A stretch of DNA of 64,000 nt. Source: Notamacropus eugenii. Its lineage: Eukaryota; Chordata; Mammalia; Diprotodontia; Macropodidae. Position 1 is the stretch's first letter; every line of letters begins with the position of its first letter. A model generated the notes under the pieces. That model ran no database searches. It saw nothing but the letters and a program-made list of their open reading frames with translations, and had not been told where the DNA came from. The position numbers were made by a program, and so were the translations under genes. The stretch covers positions 13,056,979 to 13,120,978 of the forward strand of contig NC_092872.1 in the NCBI RefSeq assembly GCF_028372415.1. Reading direction: 5' to 3'. Positions 50,701-60,439 of this stretch are shown piece by piece.

Positions 50701-50998
50701 GAGCATGCCCAGGACTGATTAAGCATCTCAGGGATGTTAACTTTGTAGTTCCTTTTAAGGAAACTTCCCCAAAACTCACCTCAGAAGTTCAGAAAACAGA
50801 ACTTAAATCTGTGGTAAGAACAATGAAATAAAACATCATATGCTGAAAAAGAAAGAAACTTGTAGAACAAAATATATCAGAAAATTCTGGCCCCTACCTT
50901 TGTCTTCTTCTCAGGGCTTGGGGGGAGCTCCTTGTTTGGAGGAGCAGTGATATCATTTCCATTCAAATTTGCAGAGGGCTGAACTTCATCCGGTTTGG
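23577..50998 (-). CDS. MAP4: MAP4, microtubule-associated protein 4, 3' half of the coding region
   Basis: Non-neuronal microtubule-stabilising protein of the tau/MAP2/MAP4 family. Coding exons in transcript order: 50898-50998, 49892-50113, 42942-43119, 41626-41685, 41171-41484, 38952-39083, 36073-36165, 29712-29793, 26485-26597, then either 24058-24229 plus 23895-23902 (ends ETSI, stop) or 23577-23750 (ends HQ, stop). All junctions are GT-AG and in phase, giving about 490 residues. Seen: a Pro/Ser/Thr/Lys-rich domain, then repeats with [42 protein letters not shown] and [14 protein letters not shown]. The N-terminal projection domain and the large acidic-repeat exon are outside the window beyond 64000. 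Assignment rests on close similarity to human MAP4, recalled not searched. Confidence 0.95.
23895..23902 (-). CDS. MAP4: MAP4 terminal coding bases, form 1 (Ser-Ile-stop)
   Basis: The acceptor ttttccag (AG at 23903-23904 on the plus strand) is followed by GCATCTAA. Joined to the split A of the previous exon this reads AGC ATC TAA, giving the ...ETSI ending known in mammalian MAP4. The exon would continue as 3' UTR. Very short, so it rests on the exact match of junction and ending. Confidence 0.85.
24058..24229 (-). CDS. MAP4: MAP4 C-terminal exon, form 1 (TEG...QET)
   Basis: Fifty-seven codons plus one base. [20 protein letters not shown] starts the tail and [17 protein letters not shown] ends it, closely matching the usual human C terminus. 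Acceptor is cattgtag, donor is gacaa|gtaagt. If the downstream intron were retained, the frame would read on for 16 codons to a stop at 24008. Confidence 0.93.
24230..26484. other. MAP4 intron before the form-1 C-terminal exon
   Basis: Contains a plus-oriented MIR-type SINE at about 24855-25015 (gctggtctagatgacctcta) and an L2-like end at about 25060-25110 (cactcaataaatactgacca). No additional exon was recognised. Confidence 0.55.
26485..26597 (-). CDS. MAP4: MAP4 repeat-4 exon (113 nt)
   Basis: Completes a split Gly, then [37 protein letters not shown]. The length equals MAPT exon 12. It ends in phase 0, so either of the two downstream C-terminal exons can be joined without a frameshift. 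Acceptor is gattccag, donor is gtcaag|gtagat. Confidence 0.96.
26598..29711. other. MAP4 intron between repeats 3 and 4
   Basis: MIR-type fragments lie at about 26640-26820 (+) and 28470-28600 (-). The rest is AT-rich and unrecognised. Confidence 0.5.
29712..29793 (-). CDS. MAP4: MAP4 repeat-3 exon (82 nt)
   Basis: Twenty-seven codons plus one base, [27 protein letters not shown]. The length equals MAPT exon 11. Acceptor is tctttag, donor is aacctg|gtgagt. Confidence 0.96.
30190..30275 (+). repeat. L2-type LINE 3' end
   Basis: gccccagcacacagtaggtg followed by cttaatgaacacgtactgga is the classic L2 terminal phrase. Confidence 0.65.
31560..32000 (+). repeat. Old interspersed repeat, family not named
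   Basis: Contains gtgccaggcactgtgctaag, ctcaaggagctcacagtcta, aggttatgaaaggctttgaa and ggattttatacttgattcta in order. The same module order recurs around 60440-62150. Repeat-library comparison would be needed to name it. Confidence 0.6.
33160..33600. repeat. CR1/L3-like LINE fragment
   Basis: catctacagatttgataagcatgcc and caaatggcttactgaaatccag followed by atatactgg resemble old CR1/L3 3' sequence. Confidence 0.4.
33736..33776. repeat. (CA)n-rich microsatellite, interrupted
   Basis: Alternating CA with gc and ta interruptions. Confidence 0.85.
34125..34325 (-). repeat. Marsupial SINE, reverse orientation
   Basis: Reads ctcatttgggaattttttggcaaag, then tggagtggtctgccattttc, ttctccag, and ends near taagtgtctgaggccagctt, the reverse complement of the SINE seen at 1658. 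Confidence 0.85.
36073..36165 (-). CDS. MAP4: MAP4 repeat-2 exon (93 nt, likely cassette)
   Basis: Thirty-one codons, [31 protein letters not shown]. It carries the tau-like VQIV...K start and a PGGG end. Its 93-nt length in phase 0 equals MAPT exon 10, the classic alternatively spliced repeat. Acceptor is gctccag, donor is gggaat|gtaagt. Confidence 0.96.
36471..36486. repeat. C16 homopolymer
   Basis: Sixteen consecutive C, so G16 on the MAP4 strand, about 305 nt upstream of the 93-nt repeat exon. Confidence 0.9.
37905..38145 (+). repeat. Marsupial MIR/CORE-type SINE
   Basis: Contains gcaaggtggcacagtagataag, gttcaaatctggcccc, gctgaccctgggtaaatcac, ttgtgaggatcaaatgagat and a tail cctagcacagttcctggaat. 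Confidence 0.8.
38952..39083 (-). CDS. MAP4: MAP4-specific exon between repeats 1 and 2
   Basis: Exactly 44 codons, [20 protein letters not shown] ... [10 protein letters not shown]. It is absent from tau and MAP2 and sits between repeat 1 and repeat 2, as in human MAP4. Being in phase 0 at both ends, it can be included or skipped. Acceptor is catctag, donor is gggaaa|gtgagt. Confidence 0.93.
39084..41170. other. MAP4 intron after the repeat-1 exon
   Basis: A MIR-type SINE is suggested at about 39430-39670. The rest is unrecognised, AT-rich and non-coding. Confidence 0.5.
41171..41484 (-). CDS. MAP4: MAP4 exon with microtubule-binding repeat 1
   Basis: Completes a split Val codon, then [17 protein letters not shown], a Pro/Ser-rich stretch, and repeat 1 [20 protein letters not shown] followed by PGGGR (104 full codons). 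[15 protein letters not shown] is the canonical tau/MAP repeat signature. Acceptor is ttttttcag, donor is ggccgg|gtatgt. Confidence 0.96.
41626..41685 (-). CDS. MAP4: MAP4 60-nt exon
   Basis: Short exon coding [19 protein letters not shown] between split codons on both sides. It corresponds to the human segment ...EGKPAEVKKMTAKSVPA. Acceptor is tttgtag, donor is ccctag|gtaacg. Its length is divisible by three, so it could be skipped without a frameshift. Confidence 0.88.
   Translation of the reverse strand, partial: HSGTSQSRQTLRRLLQNPP
41686..42941. other. MAP4 intron, nothing recognised
   Basis: About 1.25 kb without a clear repeat or exon. Confidence 0.45.
42942..43119 (-). CDS. MAP4: MAP4 exon, Ser/Thr/Pro-rich region
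   Basis: Fifty-nine codons plus one base, [20 protein letters not shown] to [17 protein letters not shown] matches the human DAKAPEKR. It has many SP/TP sites, as expected for the regulated basic region of MAP4. Acceptor is ttaccag, donor is cttcca|gtaagc. Confidence 0.92.
44055..44082. repeat. Short TG-rich microsatellite
   Basis: tgtgtgtgcgtgtgtgcatg followed by tgtgtgcg. Confidence 0.85.
44090..44880 (-). mobile_element. Decayed L1-type 3' region, antisense
   Basis: ctcagtaggtatgaggttaa, gcatttctattattatgag, tcatacagttgttagc and tcctttgactattcaccta follow the order of marsupial L1 3' sequence read in reverse. No open frame. Confidence 0.45.
45730..45940 (-). repeat. MIR-type SINE, reverse orientation
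   Basis: ctcattttattgtctcagac, tttacagatgtggaaactaa, caggtcacatgtcc and cttccagactccaagtccag give the reverse complement of MIR in order. Confidence 0.7.
46260..46965 (-). mobile_element. L1 ORF2 fragment, antisense
   Basis: gagaaactggtctataattc, tgttttggctcttcctggtt, atccagccctggagatcttt and tcataaaaccaactcttagt are the reverse complement of L1 reverse-transcriptase-region sequence. Frames are broken. It ends near gatccactctttctctg, followed by an (aaac)n stretch. Confidence 0.75.
47150..47640 (+). mobile_element. LTR-like element, boundaries uncertain
   Basis: Has a TATA-like cctatataaactttccctgt at 47463, then a short leader with cttgagtctgtgaattcttc and a U5-like end ggtctttgtgggggtctcac. 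No internal retroviral genes lie beside it, so it is probably a solo LTR. Clear TG...CA ends and a target-site repeat were not found. Confidence 0.4.
49178..49725 (+). mobile_element. Solo LTR of an endogenous retrovirus-like element
   Basis: Begins TGATGGGGTTCAGG and ends CCTCAACA, flanked on both sides by the 4-base direct repeat AAAC (49174-49177 and 49726-49729). AATAAA is at 49621, followed by a T-rich stretch and a U5-like end. The element is 548 bp, with no coding sequence. It sits about 170 bp downstream, on the MAP4 strand, of the exon at 49892-50113. Confidence 0.6.
49892..50113 (-). CDS. MAP4: MAP4 exon, Pro/Thr/Lys-rich region
   Basis: Seventy-four codons, from [18 protein letters not shown] through [20 protein letters not shown] to RDGKPK. 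APPKRPA and KKPMS align with human MAP4. Donor is ccaaag|gtgagt. The acceptor (cctaaag) has almost no pyrimidine tract; it was chosen because it alone gives the phase and the start seen in the human protein. Confidence 0.88.
50114..50897. other. MAP4 intron, no repeat recognised
   Basis: AT-rich. On the MAP4 strand the last 167 nt before the acceptor contain no AG. Confidence 0.6.
50898..50998 (-). CDS. MAP4: MAP4 exon, start of the Pro-rich region
   Basis: Starts by completing a split codon, then [34 protein letters not shown]. The [19 protein letters not shown] string is a MAP4 hallmark. PPSPEKK is a proline-directed phosphorylation-type context. Acceptor (minus) is ttggaacag, donor is acaaag|gtaggg. 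The preceding exon was not found up to 64000. Confidence 0.92.
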
Positions 50999-52469
50999 CT
51001 GTTCCAAAAGGAAAAAAAATGAAGTTTAAACAAATGCCTATTTAACCCATTTCTCTGCTGAATCATGCTTTAAGGCGCAATAGAGGCAGACTGCTAACAT
51101 TTTGTTCTGAAAAACCAAAGGAATTCTGCTGTCTAAAGCTGAGAAGACTGAGTTCTTTCCATTGTGAAGGGAACTGGTTTTAGATACCGGAGATGAGGGA
51201 GTCTTTCCAGGGGGGAGAACAGAACCTGAGTGGGTTTACACAAATGGCCAATTGATGGAAGTGGCCCTTGCTGTTTGGGTACCCTTCCCTGGAGGCCAAA
51301 AGGAAAGTTTGCCACCAAACTGCTGGCTCCATGATACACAAGGGACAAAAACCTCTTGTATTCGAACCTATCTTCGACAGTGAAAGCTATTAAAGAGATG
51401 GGAGGAAAGCCAGTCGTTCATCCAGTATACCACTGCCTTATAAAATCACTATTTCACAGGAGGATGTAAAATTAACCTGTCCCAGTTCTAGAAGTGACCT
51501 AGATTCCCAATAGGGGCATCGAAACTCATAAAAAGCAGCAGGAAGTCCATGCCAAAGAACAAAGCACTAAAGCTATGCTTAACAGTAGTCCTGTGAGGAG
51601 GATATCCCGAATTTCTTGTAGAAACATCACTATAACACATGGAGTCTGCAAAGGTCTCACTTTAGATTAAGTCCTAAGAACTTTTTGACATTTACGTGAC
51701 ATGGTATTCATTACTTAGGATGGTACAGTGCTTGAGAACTCGGCTCCTAAGAGATCTAATGGCTCTGGGAATTTCTCCTAACTGATCCTTCTCCCAAAAG
51801 TGGGTTATCAAAGGACCAATAGAGGGCCAGAAGCATAGCAGCCAGGAGTCCTTGCTGTCACCCACTCAGGACTGCCCTCAGTTTCTCCTAGGCCCTTTAA
51901 GTAGTACTTATGGATAATGCTTAAGTAGTAAAAAAAAAACACCTGGCTGTACATTATAATGGCATGAGCAACTGTGTCATGATCAGGTCAATGCTCACAT
52001 AAAACTGGTTAAAGGCAAGGTCAACTTTAAGGTCATACAAGATGGCAGAAGTAATTAGGTTACCATTGCCAGGATGTTTTAATACATAGACCCTCCTTAC
52101 ATGAGAGAGAACAGTGTATATGTGCATACTCTTCCACTCAGATTTAGGGTTTTTCCTGCTTTTAATGGAAAATAAATTAACCACATGATGAAATATAACT
52201 GATGGTATTAGAAATTAATAAACTTAACTTTTTCATTTTTACATTACTTTTGCTCCAATAAAGTTTTTTTTTTTTTTAACTTCACTTTGGTTGAATTTGC
52301 CCATTTCAACAATGCAAGAAACTAAGAATGGTCTCTTTTGAGGTACACTCTTTTTGGGAATTAAAGCGAAAGGAGCAGAACAAGGAGAACTTTGTGCACA
52401 GCAACAACCACAGTGTGTGAGATTTTTTTCTGGTAGACTTAGAACTTCATTGCAATGCAAGGACTTAAA

Positions 52470-52780
52470 AAAATACCCAGTGATCTCTTAAGGCAAAATG
52501 CCTCCACATCCAGAGAAAGAACTATGGAATTCAGTCACAGATCGTAGCAGATCATTTTCTTTTGTATTACGTTTTGGTTTGTTATACGATTTCTCCCATT
52601 CATTTTAATTCTTCTATACAACATGACTATGGTGAAAATGTATTTAATAGGATGTGTACTGTATACTGTCTCAGCGAGGGATGGGGAGGTGAGGGGGGAG
52701 GAAAAGACAAAATCTAGGTTGTATGGTAGTTGATTGTGGAACACTGAAAATAAATTTTAAAAAATAAAAAATAAAAGAAC
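52470..52780 (+). mobile_element. L1-type 3' end fragment
   Basis: tccagagaaagaactatgga, the T-rich middle and the A-rich terminus gaaaataaattttaaaaaat match the 3' end style of marsupial L1 or L1-mobilised elements. Non-coding. Confidence 0.55.
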
Positions 52781-53739
52781 TGCCCCTGAAGGTGATCATC
52801 CCCTTCATGGTAGGTATCCAAGCAGAGATTCCCTGGCCATTTGGAAGGAGACTGTAGAAGGGATTCTGGTTGAAGTACAAGGAGGCCGAGCAGGTCCTTC
52901 TAACTCTGAGATGCAGTGATTAGACTTTATTTCTGAAATGTGAACCAAATATGTTTCTAATCTTAAGTTATAAGTACTATGTATTCAAGAAAAGTAAGAG
53001 AGTTGTGCATTAATGTATACACTGTATGTAAATAATAGCTGAAAAAGGAACATTTGCCTTAATTACTCTCATCTCAAGTAAGGTATGAATTGGAAGAGGT
53101 AGAAATAGGTATTTTTCCCTCCAGGAAAATCACAAAGATTCCAGACAAATTATAATGATGAGAGAAAATCCAAAGCATTATCACCAACAGGAAACCAAGG
53201 ATTCTCTATTTAGCATGAAACTAGTTGTAATGAAGATTTTAAAGATCAGTATCCCACAACTGTGGGCCTAGAAAAGGACTTTGTGTTTAAATCTCTTACT
53301 TCAGAGATGGAGGAAACACTGTCCTAGAGAGGTAAACTTCAAGGTCATTTGGGCAATTAGCAGAGGGAGGACTGAACGTTAGGTATTCATCGATTCAGTT
53401 CAACAACCACTACTAAGCCCTAGACCAAAGGAATTTTGTCTTCCAGGGCAGGGTTCTTCCCATGATTGCTCACACCTGCTAGGTCCCTTCCTGTTATGAC
53501 AAAAGCAATTTTTGGTTTATGAATTCAAATCTGCCCCTAGGTATAACCATTAGTAAACAAGAAAAAAAATTTTAAAACCATTAAACAAACTACTAGACAT
53601 AATTTTTTTCTATTGTACCAGATAAATTCTCTTTACACTCTATGACTATGTACTCTTTACAGTTATTTTTTATGTCCAGTAACTCTAGCTCAACTTTATT
53701 GAAAAAAATGGAGAAAAATTTGAAAAAAAATAATCCAAG

Positions 53740-53870
53740 CTTGTTGTTGTGTTTGTCCTTCATTCTCGAAGAGGACCATGACATCAAGACTTGAGTGAGG
53801 AAGGGCTGTGCAAGGTCACCGACCTCACTTTCTTCTCCTAAGTCATTTGGGTCCGGTGGCCTGATAGTCA
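53740..53870 (-). repeat. Marsupial SINE 3' module, reverse orientation
   Basis: ttgttgttgtgtttgtccttcattctcgaagaggaccatgacatc, given here only as a landmark at 53741-53784, is the reverse complement of the 3' module of the long SINE form seen at 4186. Confidence 0.75.
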
Positions 53871-54484
53871 TCAAGACAGATGAATACATATTCATCTGAC
53901 AGACAAAAACATACTGGATAGCAGTACAAATGTCATTTGAAACAGCAAACCAACCACCCCTCAAACCTTCCCATATCCCAAACCCGAGTATCCTTATCCT
54001 CTTCTATGATTAGTCAAATGCTCCTAAAGGATGAAGTTGTACAACTGTATTGATTGGTTTCACTACAAATTTGTTATCTAACTTCAAAAAGGCCCTCAAG
54101 TGCAACATGCTGATCCTTTCATTCTTCCCTAAGTCTCTCATGATCTCCATGGTGTCCATTAAAAAAACTTCTTTGCTCCTAAGCTCCTGGTAACATATTC
54201 CTTGCAATGATACACATCTGTAACACTTCTCTGTGTATGTGTTACTATTCCCCCAACCCTCAAAAGAATGTAAATTCTTTTAAGGAAAGACTGTACCATT
54301 TTTATTTTTGTACACCCAGCATCCAGAATTGGAACTAATAAGTAGTATTTAAAAGTACATTAAAGTTTCAGGCAGAAACATTGAAAATATGGACTGTATT
54401 ACTAACTTAAACACTCAATTTGTTGAATTTAAAGACAGATTCAGATTAATTAGGATTGTATTTCTTTAGTGGTAATCAAATACA

Positions 54485-54560
54485 CTTCCCTTATTTTAGA
54501 TCCAAGGAAACTAAAAGGCCAGATGAATTAAAGAACCTTCCCAAGGTCACATGGCACAGG
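54485..54560 (-). repeat. MIR-type fragment, reverse orientation
   Basis: ccaaggaaactaaaaggcca and cccaaggtcacatggcacag match reverse MIR. Confidence 0.6.
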
Positions 54561-54874
54561 GGCAGAGAAACAACAGAGATGGCCTAAAGGAGAGCAACTT
54601 TCAGCTTGTGAAAGGGCAACAGTATGAAGGTGTACTAAACAAAGCAAGGTTCTTCAGAGAACACCAAGACAAGCAAAAATCTGATTCCTGTTGATATAAT
54701 CATGAAAATTATAAATAAGATCAAAATGAACTTGCTTATCAAATCACATTACACTGGACCTAAAAATCACACTTTCACAAGTAAAAGGAAACGTTACTTC
54801 TAGTATTTGGATAAATTTACAAATACACATGAACACAAGAAGGTTTGACCTCATGGAAGGCAACCTTACTCTTT

Positions 54875-55035
54875 TTCTTTCTTTTTATCTTTGGGGGATG
54901 TGGGGGAGGCAGGAAGGAGACAGCAATAAGGGTTGAATGACTTGCCCAGGGTCACACAGCTAATAAGTCTGAGATCACATCTGAGCTCAGGTCTTCCTGA
55001 TTGCATGTTCTGTGCTCTATCCACTGCACCTTCTC
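54875..55035 (-). repeat. Marsupial SINE, reverse orientation
   Basis: gaatgacttgcccagggtca, cacagctaataagtctgaga, caggtcttcctgattgc and ctctatccactgcacc are the reverse complement of the SINE body. Confidence 0.85.
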
Positions 55036-56329
55036 CAACCCTACTCTTTTTCAAATCATTCTGTGTACATTTTTTGTTAAAAAACAACGATGACAACAAA
55101 AAACCTTGGAGAGAGCAGACCTTGGGGTAACTCAGTAGCCTCAAGTAGAGTATTTCTTCTATGTCAACATTTTAGGTCCTGGGCAGGAAGAAAAGGAAAA
55201 TGACAAAAGTACACATAATGTTTTATATTCATAAATGTCCCTTTTCACATGGAATGATCCCTCAATTTATTTTCTAATTCTTATCATACTGACCTTCAAC
55301 AACTGATTTTCCATAATATAAATAACTGCCCTTAGCATGTTAAACAATGCAAATGTAGCAGGAAGTGATGAGGGTGAGAAAGTGGGGTGTATGAGAGACC
55401 CTTTCTGCACGTTTTCCAAAGAAGTATTTCTAAAATAGGAAATACAGTTAGATTTAGTGAGATGGCCTATATCCAAATGGCAAAAAGTCTAGAGTTTAGA
55501 CCACTTTATTAAAAGAGGAGTCCTTCATAACGCTGAATGACATGCATTTTTAGAGAAGGGAAATCTATTTTCCTTCATGATGGTATTTGGAGGGAGGTGG
55601 GTTGCTTTCTGTTTAATGGGGGCAGGAGTAGGATAAAGAGAAAATGAATTATTGTTCCTTGGAAAGAAGAATAAAGATAAATCCTAGATGAAGCCCTGAC
55701 TTAATCCCACATTTAAGTAGGCCCATATAAGTCAATCTGTAAACCTCAGTTTTCAACCATAAAATGGTACTGATTATCTATGCTTCTTCTTGGTAATAGG
55801 GCTGCTATGAATAAAAAATTCTTTGACGTTTCAGAAAGAAGCTCTAGATAAACATACTGCATGACTGACTTGAGCTGCCAAATGGCAACTTCTACGTATG
55901 GTCTGCTGAGCAAGTACAGCACTAGAAGTACAATTCTGTGAATCAAACCAACAAATTGAGGAATGAAAGGAGTTCCATATAATGGAAACTTGCCCAGTGA
56001 GAAATGAACACAAGGAGAAGTGCTATGGTATTTTTTTCTAGGCTTACTCTATGTTGTACTTCCTTCATGACTATGATATTGGGATTCCTTCAATGAATTT
56101 TCAGGTTATTATAAAACTTAGTTAACTACTAAGCAGGCAGATGTACTATGCTGGTTACTCTTACTAACTCCCTAGACTCTAGGTACTAGAAGCCACTTGG
56201 TCATATGTAATTTTGTAAGTCATCTTTAATATGAATACCTCTTAATCACTTCAAAAATCTATGGTTTTGTGGGAACAGGTACTATTCCCACTGATACAGA
56301 ATCTAACTCAACCATATGTAAAAGAAGAA

Positions 56330-58680
56330 AATGAAGCTCAGGGAGCTCCACCAAATTCCTCCTCCAACACTAATCTGGTGCTGATACCTAAACCAGGAAG
56401 AACAAAACAGAAAGAAAACCACACACCAATTTCCCTAATAAATATTGATGCAAAAATTTTAAATAAAATACTAGCAAAAAGATTACAGTAATGACAAAGG
56501 TCACACACTATGATGGGGTAGAATTTCTATCAGGAATGCAGGGCTGGTGAATGTTAGGAAAACTATCAGCATAACTGACCACATTAATTACAAAACTAAC
56601 AAAAATTATATGATTTTCTCAATAGACGCAGAAAAAGCCTTTGACAAAATACAGCACCCATTCTTCCTAAAAACACTAGAGAGTGTAGGAATAAATGGAG
56701 TTTTCCTTAAGTGATGGGTGATAGCTTTCTAAAACCATCAGTAAGCATTATCTGTAAGAGAGAGAGAAGCCTTCAGAGGTGAAACAAAGATGCCCATCAT
56801 CTCAGCCATCATCCAGGATTGCATTAGAAACGAGAGCTATAACAACATGATGAAAAGTAAATTGAAGGGATTAGAATAAGCAACGAGGAAACAAAGCTAT
56901 CACTTTTTGCAGATGATACGATGGTACACTTAGAGAATCAATTTTTAAAAACCATCTGAAATAATTATAACAACTTTAACAAAGTTACAGGATATAAAAT
57001 AAGCCCACATAAGGTCAAAAATATCAAGGGAACAGAGAAAACTGCAAAGGAAGTTAGCCTCCCTCTATCAGATTTCAAAGCTGTATTCTAAAGAAGCAAT
57101 CACCCAAACTGCTCCTAAGAAATACCGTGGTAATGGAGAAGTGGAGCAGAGCAGACACACAACACACTGCAGCAAATGACCGTGGTAATGGAGAAGTGGA
57201 ACAGAGCAGACACACAACACACTGCAGCAAATGACCGTGGTAATGGAGAAGTGGAGTAGATCAGACACACAACACACTGCAGCAAATGACTGTGGTAACT
57301 TAGTGTGTGATAAACCCAGAGATACAAACTGCTAGAATAAGAACTCACTTTTCGACAAAAACTGCTGGGAAAATTGAACAAGTTAGGCAGAAACCAAGTA
57401 TAGAACAACATCTCACACCACAAACACCTAAATAAGGTCAAACTGGGTATATGATATAGACATAAAGGTTAATACCATAAGCAAATTAGGGGAAAATGGA
57501 ATTGTTTACCTGTCAGATCTAAGGATAAGGACCAAACAAGAGAAGGAGCATTATGAAAGGAAAATGGATAATTTTGACTAAATTTAAATTAAATTTTAAA
57601 GGTTCTGCAGAAAGAAAACCAATGTGATCAAGATTAGAAGGAAAGAAGAAAGCAGGAGAAAAATTTTTTACAAGTATCTCTGAAAAAGGCCTCGTTTCTC
57701 AATTACATATAGAAAACTGAGTAATTTATAAGACCACAAAGTCATTCCCCAATTGATAAATTGTCAAAGAATATGAACAGGCAATTTTCAGACGAAGAAA
57801 TCAAAGCTATCAATAGTGTTATATAAAAAATATTCTAAATCATTATTGATTAGAGAAAAGCAAATAAGGTACTACCTTCCACCTATCAGATTGACTAATA
57901 TGACAAAAAAAAATTGACAAAAGTCGGAGGGCATGTGGGAAAACTGGAACACTAATGTTAGTGGAGTTGTGATCTGATCCATCCATTCTGGAGAGCAAGT
58001 TGGAACTATGCCCAAAGGGCAAAGAAATTGTGCATACCCTTTAATCCATTGGTACCATTATTAGGCCTGTATCCCAAAGAGATTATTTTTAAAAAAGGAC
58101 CCATATATACTAAAATATTTATAGAAGTTCTTTATGTGGAAGCTAAGGGATGTTAATCAATTGGGAATGGCAAAACAAGTTGTGTTTTATGACTCTAATG
58201 AAATACTATTATGCTATAAGAAATGATGAGTGGGATTTCAGAAAACCCTAGAGTGACAAGAACTGATACAGAGTAAAGTGAGGAGAACCAGGAAAATACT
58301 GTACCCAGTAACAGTAATATCATACAATGAACAACTGTGAAGGATTTAGTGTCAGCAAGATAATGATCCAAGACAATCCCAAACTGCTATCTGCCACCAG
58401 AGAAAGGACTAATGCAGTTGGAATGAAGATAGAAGTATACTATTTTTCACTTTCTTTTTATCTTTGTTTCAAGTTTTCTTCCACAAAATAATATGGAAAT
58501 GTGTTTTACATGATTATACGTGTATAATCTATGTCAGGCAGCTCATCATTTCAGGGAGCAGGAAGAGAAGGATGGAGGAATTTGGAACTCAAAAATTTTT
58601 AAAACCAAACGTTGAAAATTGTTTTTATATATAACGGGGGGAAGAAGAATTTTAAAATTCTTTTTTTAAAAAAGGTCATC
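56330..58680 (+). mobile_element. Decayed L1 element, ORF2 3' part and 3' UTR
   Basis: Runs through the reverse-transcriptase region of L1 ORF2: ctaataaatattgatgcaaa, attttctcaatagacgcaga (start of SIDAEKAFDK), and FADDT coded at about 56905-56919. It ends in a T/A-rich 3' UTR near 58680. Frame is broken by stops and indels, so it is inactive. It also carries the tandem triplication at 57126-57298. Confidence 0.85.
57126..57298 (+). repeat. 55-bp tandem repeat, three copies, inside the L1 relic
   Basis: The unit cgtggtaatggagaagtgga... starts at 57126, 57181 and 57236, with a partial fourth copy at 57291. The copies differ by only a few substitutions (gc/ac/gt after gga, and one g/t in gcag/tcag). 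Confidence 0.95.
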
Positions 58681-59689
58681 ATGTAGCAAAGAGATTAATG
58701 TATTTTGTTTCACCTCACAGGGCAGAAGGTCCAGTACTTGAAAAAAGACAATACTCCCTAGCATCCAGAACTAGATAGTTCTGAAAAACAAATGGGCTGC
58801 TTCAGGAAGTAATATAATCTCTCATTAGAATATATCAAAAACTTTAATATTACTCATGGGGGATTAAATTAGATGGTCACTGAAGTCCATTCCAAGTCAA
58901 GGATTTTATGATTCTATCAGCAATGTCCATGGATTGATGTGGCTGAAAAAATCATTTTTCATAGTCAATTGTCAGAATAGCCTTGCCCAGCTGTACTTAG
59001 TTGGTTCTCAGATAACATTTATTAAGCACTTACTGGGAAGTATATGAAGCACTGAAAACCTGAATCCTACTTTGAAGTCTTTCTCATGTGGTAGGACCTA
59101 CCAAGACTGAACTGGAACAAACTACCCAATTGGGGAATGAGAACTTGTGACGGAATCACAATTTATTCAACTGCATGGAGGAACTGGGGAAGAAGAAATG
59201 TACATACGTAAGCAAATATAAAATAGAATGTTAGCTATATAGGTAACATATTTATCAAGAAGTCTCTAAGTGTGTTCTCACATACAGGAAAGTCCCACAT
59301 AAGGAAATGCCCTTTCTGTTTTTATTCACTTAGCTGGCTGGAGCACTGATAGAAAAGTGACATTCTTAGGATCACAAAACCAGTATGTATCACAGACAGT
59401 ATACAACTGATGTTATAAAAATAAAACGTACCCATAATAAACATGAGGTAAAGGGGAGGGAAGTAAGGAGTAGGAGGAGGGATTACAAGCTAATTTTCAT
59501 AAGTTAAGACTCCAATATGTTCTGAAAAGATAGACTGAATACTGCCTTATATTCCTAGATTTTAGGAACAGAAATATGAACAATTCTTATTTCTCTAGCA
59601 CATTAAGTTCAACAAAGCACTTTCTTCATGATAACTGAAAGTTAAGTAATAAGAGAAACAGGAATCTCACTGGAGTGCTCAAATGATAA

Positions 59690-59830
59690 GAAAAGTTCAT
59701 ATTTATACATGGCTTTAGGGTTTACAACACACTTTTCCCACAGGGCTATGAATTCAGCAGTATTAGTCTCCTTATTTTATAGATAAGGATACATGGGCAT
59801 TTTCCAGCTAGTAAGTTTTACGGAACAAAC
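59690..59830 (-). repeat. MIR-type SINE, reverse orientation
   Basis: tatttatacatggctttagg, ccttattttatagataagga and ttccagctagtaagt in reverse MIR order. Confidence 0.5.
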
Positions 59831-60439
59831 GTGAACAGATTTTGAAATAAGAAGCCAACATATTGCTGCACACAATACCATACAGCCATGTGATCTCAAG
59901 GAAACCCCAAAATGACCTTACAAAGAATCTAGTGCTATACAATGTATACTGCTTAGCATTTCAGCATTATTAGCAGTAAAGTTAACCTTTATTTGAATAA
60001 ATCAAGAGAGTAATGCCTTAGCTCATTCACAACCACCAGTGAACTTCTCAGGGGCTCTGTACTTACACAAGGAATGAAGGCTCTTGCCTGATAAAGGTTT
60101 TCTTTCCAGTGCAACTCAAATCAATTGAGATGCTCTCCCAGAGCTCACCTTATCTGTCAGTACCACTCCTCAGATCCAACAGCATAGGAAGCAAAAGACT
60201 TCCCATGCAAAGAAGTGTCACTGTAAGAGATGATCCACTGGAAACAGGAACTAGGCTACTGGATGCACCATCTTTGTGCAAGGACAGGCATAGAGTAAAA
60301 TAGAATCGAAGGCAGTATAAATTGATGAGAAGGCTCTTTCTGGGGAAATGAATGCCACTCCTACCGAGACACAAGCAGGAAAGTCTTTAAGGCCTCTGAG
60401 ACCAGATTTCACCTGCCTCATGGATTTTCACCTACAAAA

